A stretch of 24,016 nt of DNA from assembly GCA_018812355.1 (NCBI GenBank), contig JAHJDQ010000155.1:1-24016 (forward strand), written 5' to 3'. A model generated the notes under the pieces. That model was not told where the DNA came from and ran no database searches. It worked only from the letters and a program-made list of their open reading frames with translations. Made by a program: the position numbers and the translations under genes. The stretch is from Nanobdellota archaeon. Lineage in GTDB: Archaea > Nanobdellota > Nanobdellia > Woesearchaeales > GW2011-AR9. Below are positions 15,722 to 21,420 of this stretch, one piece after another (the stretch's first letter is position 1; every line of letters begins with the position of its first letter).

Positions 15722-15808
15722 TTGTGGAGAGATTTGTTTTGCAATGTTGTTAAAGAGTCTGCACTTAAAAAATTAGAACAATTAACTGGAGAATCAAAAG
15801 ACATATAA
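15722..15808 (+). pseudogene. short coding-like remnant in the gap before the nuclease gene
   Basis: The plus frame 15692-15808 has no stop and reads ...WRDLFCNVVKESALKKLEQLTGESKDI followed by TAA. The tail looks like real amphipathic helix sequence. There is no ATG or ribosome binding site; a TTG at 15722 is the only plausible start. It may be the C-terminal remnant of a lost gene or chance. Confidence 0.25.
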
Positions 15809-15862
15809 ACAAGTTCCTTTCTAATAATTACACAAAAAGAGTTGAGGTTAGTTGTTCTAATG

Positions 15863-15872
15863 AAAATAAATA
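15863..15872 (+). promoter_or_regulatory. candidate promoter of the structured RNA/nuclease transcript
   Basis: AAAATAAATA at 15863-15872 would place a transcription start near 15890-15897, at the left edge of the GC-rich structured segment. A second TATA-like ACATATAAAC (15801-15810) is an alternative. Confidence 0.35.
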
Positions 15873-15883
15873 AGGGGAGGAAT

Positions 15884-15964
15884 CAAAGTCATCCAGCTTA
15901 CGTAACTGTGGGACTGAGCTTACGGAGTAAGCGAATGTCGCACGTCTTTGGCTGGTAAGCTTTG
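15884..15964 (+). ncRNA. GC-rich structured leader or small RNA, H/ACA-like fold
   Basis: This segment (15873-15960) is about 51% GC in an otherwise AT-rich window. It can fold as CAAAG/CTTTG (15884-15888 with 15960-15964), an internal loop, CCAGC/GCTGG (15893-15897 with 15951-15955), a 10 x 7 nt internal loop, GTGGGAC/GTCGCAC with one mismatch (15908-15914 with 15937-15943), a TGA/GAAT internal loop that permits tandem G-A pairs, and GCTTAC/GTAAGC with a GGA loop (15918-15932). The order pocket, short stem, kink-turn-like loop resembles archaeal H/ACA guide RNAs, but the first ACA (15973) is too far from the pocket. GCTTAC and GTAAGC each occur twice, so alternative folds exist. It lies directly before the nuclease start at 15975. 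Confidence 0.4.
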
Positions 15965-15974
15965 TAAAGGTTAC

Positions 15975-16787
15975 ATGGCAAAAAGAGTTGAGAGTCCATC
16001 ATCAATCAATACATTTAAGCAGTGTCCACGAAAATATTATTACCAGTATGTTGCTAAATTACCTCAACTGCCAAATATTCATCAAATCAGAGGAAATATT
16101 GCCCATTCTACGTTAGAACATTTTTATGATATTGATGTAATGCAGTTTGCTGATGAAAATTATGAAGTTAAGTTTAAGGAAGTGATTCAACAGTTGTTTA
16201 TGCATCAATGGAATAAAGATTATCCGCGCTTGCACAAATTAGGTTTGGGTAAAGATCAATTAAAATTTTATTTTGAAGAAACGATGTTAATGTTGATGAA
16301 TTGGGTGGGTCATTTTATTGTTGATATTGATAAAGTGAAAGTTAACGGTACTTCTTTACCAGAAGCGTTTCTGCAATTGACACCAATCAGAGAGCAGAAA
16401 TATGTCTCTGATAATTATTCTGTGCAAGGATTCATTGATGCAATTCATCATTTGGAAGAAGAAGTCCATATTATTGATTATAAAACTAATGCTCGTTTTG
16501 ATATGAAAGAGGCAATTAGATTACAGTTAGCAATTTATTCTTTATTATATCAAGAGAAACATGGAATCTTACCTTCTAAAGTAGGGATTTTCTTTTTACG
16601 GCATAAATTAAAGATGATCAATGTTGATGAAGAGTTATTAGATTTAGCGAAAAGAGAGATTGAGTTGATTCATCTGCACACTTCGGCAACTGAAAAGATT
16701 GAAGATTATAAGTGTAACATTACTCCATTATGTAAGTGGCGCACGGGACAGTGTGATTTCTATGGGGAATGTAAACCGCATGAGTAA
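15975..16787 (+). CDS. PD-(D/E)XK nuclease of Cas4/RecB type with iron-sulfur cysteines
   Basis: A 270-residue protein. It starts SPSSINTFKQCPRKYYYQY with Cys17, the usual first cysteine of the RecB/Cas4 fold. GNIAHSTLEHF (about 41-51) carries the conserved His. The nuclease core has GFIDAIH (152-158), IIDYKT (166-171, with D168 and K170) and QLAIYSLLY (184-192, QxxxY motif). Three more cysteines (C253, C260, C266, in LCKWRTGQCDFYGEC) complete the 4Fe-4S cluster pattern, with C247 nearby. It probably trims DNA ends in repair or recombination. There are no CRISPR genes in view, so a cas4 name is not justified. The start at 15975 (ATG after AAAGG) is chosen because the family N-terminus begins there; an ATG at 15948 would add 9 residues from the structured leader. 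Confidence 0.85.
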   Translation: MAKRVESPSSINTFKQCPRKYYYQYVAKLPQLPNIHQIRGNIAHSTLEHFYDIDVMQFADENYEVKFKEVIQQLFMHQWNKDYPRLHKLGLGKDQLKFYFEETMLMLMNWVGHFIVDIDKVKVNGTSLPEAFLQLTPIREQKYVSDNYSVQGFIDAIHHLEEEVHIIDYKTNARFDMKEAIRLQLAIYSLLYQEKHGILPSKVGIFFLRHKLKMINVDEELLDLAKREIELIHLHTSATEKIEDYKCNITPLCKWRTGQCDFYGECKPHE

Positions 16788-16806
16788 TTTTGATGAAAAA
16801 TTCATA

Positions 16807-16818
16807 AATTATATAAAA
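16807..16818 (+). promoter_or_regulatory. TATA box of the Cys-rich lipoprotein gene
   Basis: AAATTATATAAA lies about 27 nt before the ATG at 16839. There is no Shine-Dalgarno, so the transcript is probably leaderless. Confidence 0.45.
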
Positions 16819-16838
16819 AAAGCTGATATTTTTATTTT

Positions 16839-18593
16839 ATGTCGTTAGTGAGTAAGGTTAATAGTACTGGAGGATGGTTCAAAAGAAAGGTTAATTCTGG
16901 AATTACTACTTTGAGTATTGCAGCAACTATGGCTTTTGGTGCTTCTTGTGTTGGTGGGAATAATAATGATAATTTTTGTGAAACCGATATGGAATGTAAT
17001 TCGGATCAAATTTGTGAAGATAATAGTTGTTATACAACGGAAGGCGGAGATTGTAATGATGATTTTGATTGTTTAGAAAGTTTAGTTTGTGATAATCGAG
17101 TTTGTGTTGGTGATAATAATAGTAATAATAATAATGAAAGGGAAACTACTGTTTCTGGAGTTCGAATTGTTCAAAATCATGCCAATAACGAAGGAAGAGC
17201 AACTTTCCATAGTGATAATGAAACAGTAAATATTTATCTATCAGGAAATGATGGTAATATCATAAATAATCCAACTCAAGCATTGGTGACTTATTTTGAT
17301 GGATCTAACTTTGAATGTTACTTGGTGGATCATCCACAATTAATCCCAAGATTTGAATGTTTTGAGCATAATAGCGATCATCAGATTTATGATTTAATAT
17401 TAAATACATTTGATTCGATTCAAGAGATAATCCATAATCATTATGGAAATGAAAGATCAAGTACAGCTCTCAACAACTTTAATACTTATGCTCAAGGGTG
17501 GCAAAATTTAGGATGTCGAGAAAGAGATGAAATTGAAACAATGATGACTGGGGGAGTGTTTATAATTAAAAAAAGTTCTTCTTTACTTTCATTAGGAGTG
17601 TCAGATAATAGTGTTGATGATGCAGCGAATTATTTAAGGGACAATGGTTTAACTCCAAACACAGTTGCCGATATTCATATAGTAATACCTTCTGAGCAAG
17701 GTTTAATTGGTACATCAACTGTTTGGACAATGAATTTTCGAGAATCTGTAAATGGTTGTGAAGGAGCACCTACTTGTCAAGATGAATGTGGTCCAGCCGG
17801 AACAAGTTGTTATAGTACAACCCAAAGAGAAGTATGTGCAAATACCGATTCCGATCCTTGTTTAGAACGAACAATAGAAAATTGTGGTAATAATCAACAT
17901 TGTGAAGGCGAGGGAAGATGTGTTGAGGATACAGTTGAGTGTAGAGATGAATGTGATACGGTAGGTCTTTTTTGTTTTGGCTATGAAATTCGAGATTGTT
18001 ATCTTGGAGAAGAGGGATGTTTAGAATGGGATCTTGTTCGTACTTGTGGGACTAATGAATATTGTACTGGTGGGGAGTGTGTTGACGAAACACCAAGTTG
18101 TGAAGATGAATGTCCTGATACAATCAATAATCTTTGTATTGGAGATGATTTGTATGATTGTAATTTTTTTGATTCTGATCCCTGTATAGATCGTTCTTAT
18201 ATGCAGACATGTGATGATGGTTGTTCTGATGGAGAGTGTAATGAACCACCAAATTGTGATACCCCTTCTTGTATATATGTTTCTAATTCTTCCGCAGGAG
18301 GATGTGGGTCTGGTGAATGTACCCCATTAGTTGATACAGGATGGTTTGGTGTCTGTTTAGAGGAATGTAATATTGATGCCGATTGTGATACTTACGCAGG
18401 ATTTCATTGCGAAGATCATCCAAATACTCTTAACCCAGATGATAGAGTTTGTTTATTAACCCCCTGTGTTAATGACTCTTCATGTAGCGACGGACTTTCC
18501 TGCTTAGATAGAACAGAAATTACTGATGGTGGAGCAAGTGATGTCGCAAAATTTGTAGGAGATAGTGCTTGTTATAGAAATAGTTGTAATTAA
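16839..18593 (+). CDS. Cys-rich lipoprotein-like surface protein with disulfide repeats
   Basis: A 584-residue secreted protein. The N-terminal signal (KRKVNSGITTLSIAATMAFGASC) ends in a lipobox-like GASC with Cys37. The first module (47-90) has two Cys repeats of the type CETDMECNSDQICEDNSC. Residues 105-310 form a unique domain with few Cys. Residues 315-465 contain three related repeats of the pattern CxDEC...C...(R/D)xC....CLE....C....CxxGxCV, and a C-terminal module (470-584) has further cysteines. This design (short Cys clusters plus NNNN linkers, here NNSNNNNER) is typical of myxobacterial and other deltaproteobacterial lipoproteins. Horizontal transfer is therefore likely, although codon use was not measured. 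Together with the lipoprotein-like protein at 40-1170 it would need LspA. Confidence 0.75.
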   Translation: MSLVSKVNSTGGWFKRKVNSGITTLSIAATMAFGASCVGGNNNDNFCETDMECNSDQICEDNSCYTTEGGDCNDDFDCLESLVCDNRVCVGDNNSNNNNERETTVSGVRIVQNHANNEGRATFHSDNETVNIYLSGNDGNIINNPTQALVTYFDGSNFECYLVDHPQLIPRFECFEHNSDHQIYDLILNTFDSIQEIIHNHYGNERSSTALNNFNTYAQGWQNLGCRERDEIETMMTGGVFIIKKSSSLLSLGVSDNSVDDAANYLRDNGLTPNTVADIHIVIPSEQGLIGTSTVWTMNFRESVNGCEGAPTCQDECGPAGTSCYSTTQREVCANTDSDPCLERTIENCGNNQHCEGEGRCVEDTVECRDECDTVGLFCFGYEIRDCYLGEEGCLEWDLVRTCGTNEYCTGGECVDETPSCEDECPDTINNLCIGDDLYDCNFFDSDPCIDRSYMQTCDDGCSDGECNEPPNCDTPSCIYVSNSSAGGCGSGECTPLVDTGWFGVCLEECNIDADCDTYAGFHCEDHPNTLNPDDRVCLLTPCVNDSSCSDGLSCLDRTEITDGGASDVAKFVGDSACYRNSCN

Positions 18594-18616
18594 AAAAATT
18601 CTAAAAAAACAATAAC

Positions 18617-19489
18617 CTAACCGCCGATGGCCTGCATGCTCATTCTGATAATGTCTCCATACAAACTAACGTTCTCCAAGACAAATGTTTCTACCAGCGC
18701 TCCTAACAATAAGAAGATAATTGCAAACAAGAAGAGGTAAAGGTTAAACCCAAACACTTCCCAGAAACGGTGCGAAGCAAACTCTTCCAAGATGACATCT
18801 TTAGAGATTACCGATCCAGAAATTGCCGCTAAAAAATAACATATCGCTTCAAGCATCATGTGGGGGAAGACAATTAACATAATCAAACCAAAGTATAAGA
18901 AAGCACTTTTGCCAGAAAACATACCTGCACCTTTAGCGGTTAAGCCAAAGATTGTTCCCCAAACAGAGGCATTCCAAGTAATTAAGAAGATTGCTCCATC
19001 ACCTGTTAACAGGGCAAGAATAAAACAAGCAATCATAACCATAAAATTGTTGCTCAACAAATCGAAAAATAAACCACTGGAAAGAATGGCCTGGCCTGAG
19101 AACCCTTGCCCAAACCTAATTTCTAACTGTTCCCTAAATAAGGTGTTTGCTTGCATTTCAGGCATTAAAATTGTGCCCATAGAGTAAACCAAAAGAATTC
19201 CTAAGAACAAGAAAATATAAATTCTAACAATATCCATATCATCCCGCCACAAAGCGCGGATAGAAACGCGCTGCTCGACACTTTCTCTTCTTTCTTCAAT
19301 GGAAAAAATTTTGTATAATTCAGGAAGCAATAACATCGAGGTAAACGCTACGGCAACTAAAGCAGGGTCACCAGGAAATAAAACTGAGGCAATCAAAATA
19401 CCAATAACTGAATAAATAACGCCTAATATGAAAGCGTAACGACCTTTTCTTTCCAACCAGTCTTCGGGAAAAATGTGCTCTAGGACCAC
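18617..19489 (-). CDS. SpoIIM-family (DUF95) integral membrane protein
   Basis: A 290-residue protein of the SpoIIM/DUF95 family with a short cytoplasmic start (IFPEDWLERKGRYA) and about seven membrane helices. Family features include FPHMMLEAICYFLAAISG (about 208-225) and the preceding GTIFGLTAKGAG loop. In bacteria SpoIIM is part of the sporulation peptidoglycan machinery; in archaea the family is widespread with an unknown, probably envelope-related role. The start is GTG at 19489 behind a strong GGGGTGAT-type ribosome binding site that overlaps two alternative hairpins (19491-19520). The 3' end is convergent with the Cys-rich lipoprotein gene. Confidence 0.85.
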   Translation of the reverse strand: MVLEHIFPEDWLERKGRYAFILGVIYSVIGILIASVLFPGDPALVAVAFTSMLLLPELYKIFSIEERRESVEQRVSIRALWRDDMDIVRIYIFLFLGILLVYSMGTILMPEMQANTLFREQLEIRFGQGFSGQAILSSGLFFDLLSNNFMVMIACFILALLTGDGAIFLITWNASVWGTIFGLTAKGAGMFSGKSAFLYFGLIMLIVFPHMMLEAICYFLAAISGSVISKDVILEEFASHRFWEVFGFNLYLFLFAIIFLLLGALVETFVLENVSLYGDIIRMSMQAIGG

Positions 19490-19490
19490 G

Positions 19491-19520
19491 AAAAATCACC
19501 CCAAATTGTGATTTTTGGGG
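19491..19520 (-). promoter_or_regulatory. alternative hairpins over the SpoIIM ribosome binding site
   Basis: On the minus strand AAAAATCAC and GTGATTTTT (19508-19516 with 19491-19499) form a 9-bp stem directly before the GTG start. A competing stem pairs CCCCAAA with TTTGGGG (19514-19520 with 19499-19505). The ribosome binding site GGGGTGAT, matching the 16S 3' end complement, lies in both stems, 6 nt before the start. This fits a translational on/off switch. Regulation has not been shown. Confidence 0.5.
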
Positions 19521-19615
19521 TTCCAAAAAAATATTTTATTTTTTTTAGTACCATTAATTTATTACCCCTTTAAATTTCTGATTGTTCAAAAACTTTAATC
19601 AATTTTATTTAAAGT

Positions 19616-20347
19616 TTAATTTTTTCTTACTTTTTTAATTTTTCGAATACAAGTACAAGCTTTATAACCTGCATTAAGTGCACTTCCTTTTGACTTAAAA
19701 GTAACTTGACTTTCCTTCCTAATATTCTTAGCAAAAGGACAATTCTTTTCATGAACAATTTTACCGCTCTTAGAAGCTAGATAAACTTTTTTAGGCTTTT
19801 TAACGATCGTTTTAATAATTGTTCTTGTTTTAACGGGAACTTTTTTTACTTTCACTGCTTTTCTTCTTCTTTTCTTTATGTTCATTTCTTTAATACAACC
19901 ACAGGCTTTGTAACCTTTATTGAGAGCTTCCGTTTTCGATTTAAAAATAACTACACTTGCAGGCACAATCATCTTAGCAAAAGGACAATTCTTTTCATGA
20001 ACAATTTTACCGCTCTTAGAAGCAAGGTATCTTTTCCGAGGCCTTTTAACGACCGTCTTAATGATAGTCCTCACTATAGTTCTCATTTTTGGCTTCTTTT
20101 TGGTTACTTTTTTCTTAATTGACTTTCTTCTGTGCTTTTTCAAGTCTTTAAGAATACAACTGCAAGCTTTATACTGATCATTAAATGCTTTTGTCTTCGA
20201 TTCAAAAGCAATCCTATTTTTTTTGATAATTTTCTTAGCAAAGGGACAATTCTTTTCATGTGCTACCTTCCCACCCTTTGAAGCAAGGTAAGTTGTCTTC
20301 GGTTTTTTAATAGCCGTCTTTACAATTGTTCTAGTTTTCGGTTTCAT
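19616..20347 (-). CDS. tandem Ada-like zinc-domain protein, three copies
   Basis: A 243-residue, very Lys/Arg-rich protein with three Ada-like zinc-binding modules (about 18-65, 106-152, 188-234). Each reads YLASK.GK..HEKNCPFAK.I...F.SK..A.N..YKAC.CI, with presumed ligands His, Cys and the CxC pair. The linkers share the pattern KPK.RTI(V/I)(K/R)T.(I/V)K(K/R)P(K/R). There is no signal peptide or membrane helix. The ATG at 20347 is chosen because it follows the previous gene's TAA after one base; an ATG at 20425 in the same frame overlaps that gene and adds 26 unrelated residues. It may be one of two pieces of a five-module protein. The Ada zinc module binds DNA phosphate in Ada; the highly basic linkers suggest nucleic-acid binding. 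Confidence 0.75.
   Translation of the reverse strand: MKPKTRTIVKTAIKKPKTTYLASKGGKVAHEKNCPFAKKIIKKNRIAFESKTKAFNDQYKACSCILKDLKKHRRKSIKKKVTKKKPKMRTIVRTIIKTVVKRPRKRYLASKSGKIVHEKNCPFAKMIVPASVVIFKSKTEALNKGYKACGCIKEMNIKKRRRKAVKVKKVPVKTRTIIKTIVKKPKKVYLASKSGKIVHEKNCPFAKNIRKESQVTFKSKGSALNAGYKACTCIRKIKKVRKN
19727..20023 (-). repeat. 51-nt exact repeat within two zinc-domain modules
   Basis: 19727-19777 and 19973-20023 are identical over 51 nt, 246 nt apart, which is exactly 82 codons. They encode the conserved ASKSGKIVHEKNCPFAK stretch of modules 2 and 3. Perfect DNA identity indicates recent duplication or gene conversion. Confidence 0.85.
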
Positions 20348-20348
20348 T

Positions 20349-21044
20349 TTAAATACAATTACAGGCTTTATAGCCTTGATCAAATGCTTTTGCTTTTGAT
20401 TTGAAATAAATTTTGTTTTTCTCACCTATTTTCTTGGCAAAAGGACAATTTTCTTGGTGAATAGTGTCCCCATTTGCTGAAGCAAGATAAACTTTTTTAG
20501 GCCTTCTAACAACAGTTTTTACAACAGTTTTAACTTTTGGCCGTCTCATTTTTGGCTTTATTTCAATGACTCTTTTTTTCCCTGTCCTCCTTTTTCTCTT
20601 CTCTCTCACCGTTTTAATACAACTGCAGGCCTTATAACCTGTATTAAAAGCTTTTGTTTTTGATTTAAAATAAACCCTCCTTTCTTCTCCAATATTCTTA
20701 GCGAATGGGCAATTCTTTTCGTGTACCACATCTCCTCCTTTTGAAGCAACGTAAGAGGTCTTAGATCTTCTAAAAATTTTCTTTAAATTAGTTGTCACTT
20801 TTAATTTTCTGGTTTTGGGTATATCTTTAGTTTCTTTTTTCTTTTTTCTTTTTCTTTTGTTTTTTTCCAGATCTAATTCCTGATGAGTTACATTCTCTTG
20901 TTTGATCATTATACTCCAATCCCTTTTTAATCTAAATTGGCCAATCACTAAATAAACCAAAAGACCAAGAAGGACAATTAGTATTAAAGTTAACACGAAA
21001 ATCATTTCTACTAAAGGAATATCTATCCCAAAAACGAAGACCAT
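20349..21044 (-). CDS. membrane-anchored tandem Ada-like zinc-domain protein, two copies
   Basis: A 231-residue protein. It has an N-terminal transmembrane helix (about 11-37), a strongly basic linker with a KRKRKKKK run (about 63-70), then two Ada-like zinc modules (97-143 and 185-231). Both carry HEKNCPFAK or HQENCPFAK and KACxCI. The protein stops exactly at the CI that ends module 2. The next gene begins one base later, one frame over, and continues the same module series, so a single inserted or deleted base could have split a five-module protein. A strong GAGGTG (21051-21056) lies 6 nt before the ATG. The membrane helix would place the basic modules in the cytoplasm. Confidence 0.75.
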   Translation of the reverse strand: MVFVFGIDIPLVEMIFVLTLILIVLLGLLVYLVIGQFRLKRDWSIMIKQENVTHQELDLEKNKRKRKKKKETKDIPKTRKLKVTTNLKKIFRRSKTSYVASKGGDVVHEKNCPFAKNIGEERRVYFKSKTKAFNTGYKACSCIKTVREKRKRRTGKKRVIEIKPKMRRPKVKTVVKTVVRRPKKVYLASANGDTIHQENCPFAKKIGEKNKIYFKSKAKAFDQGYKACNCI

Positions 21045-21050
21045 TTTTTA

Positions 21051-21094
21051 CACCTCTTTTTATTTTTTAACTTAAATAATTTACATATTTAAAC
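21051..21094 (-). promoter_or_regulatory. promoter and Shine-Dalgarno of the tandem zinc-domain genes
   Basis: On the minus strand a TATA-like TTTAAATATGTAAA (21081-21094) lies about 44 nt before the ATG at 21044. It is followed by GAGGTG (21051-21056) at a 6-nt spacing. Confidence 0.45.
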
Positions 21095-21114
21095 TTATCG
21101 CTTTTTAGATTCAT

Positions 21115-21420
21115 TGTTCTGAACCGTAATTATGTCACAGTTACAAATATATCTGTTGAGTGTGTGTCAAATAAGAGGTGAAAATGGCATACACACTAAG
21201 AAAAAAGAGATATTATGTTAAACAAGCCCTGCTAGGCTTGACACAGATTTCTGAAATTTGCAGAAATCGGAAAGTTCCAAGAAGAACTTTATATAGATGG
21301 ATTGCCAAATATAAACAATATGGTAATGTTGGGTTAGAAAACAAATGTCCTGGCATCAAGGAATTAATTATCAAAGACCACTCGATAGATACAAAAGTGC
21401 CATTAATGCGGTTTAGCTCA
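21115..21420. mobile_element. IS481-like miniature element with terminal inverted repeats
   Basis: A 306-bp element flanked by a 14-bp direct repeat (CTTTTTAGATTCAT at 21101-21114 and 21421-21434). Its ends start TGTTCTGAACCG on the left and, read inward from the right, TGAGCTAAACCG; 17 of the first 24 positions match, including AACCG and CAC blocks. The outermost bases are TG...CA. Inside is only the N-terminal helix-turn-helix part of a transposase, without the DDE domain. It is inserted at the end of the surface-protein gene on the minus strand, whose stop now lies in the element. The original gene would have ended ...NESKKR*, and it now ends ...NESKK*. A 14-bp duplication is within the range known for IS481. 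Confidence 0.7.
21184..21420 (+). pseudogene. truncated IS481-type transposase, N-terminal HTH only
   Basis: The first 57 or so residues (MAYTLRKKRYYVKQALLG.TQISEICRNRKVPRRTLYRWIAKYKQYGNVGLENKCPG) are the helix-turn-helix leader of an IS481/IS3-type transposase. The sequence continues GIKELIIK before losing similarity near 21385. No catalytic DDE domain is present. The frame leaves the element at 21420 without a stop and continues through the neighbouring gene's opposite strand, so the annotated part ends at the element edge. The ATG at 21184 follows GAGGTG by 3 nt. Confidence 0.65.

Larger units (their letters stand above)
15834..15992 (+). repeat. 13-bp direct repeat flanking the structured segment
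   Basis: AAAAAGAGTTGAG is exact at 15834-15846 and 15980-15992, 146 bp apart. The second copy is codons 2-6 of the nuclease gene. The repeat could be a duplication produced by insertion of the structured segment, or chance in an AT-rich region. Confidence 0.4.

Noticed and set aside
15948..15974. ATG at 15948 as start of the nuclease
   Set aside because: It lies inside the structured leader; the conserved N-terminus begins at the ATG at 15975 with AAAGG upstream.
15975..16787. cas4 as part of a CRISPR system
   Set aside because: No CRISPR repeats or other cas genes are present, and the motifs are shared by many RecB-type nucleases.
18594..18616. shared terminator between the Cys-rich lipoprotein and SpoIIM genes
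   Set aside because: The 23-bp convergent gap is A-rich on the plus strand, with only weak T-runs for the minus strand; not enough to call.
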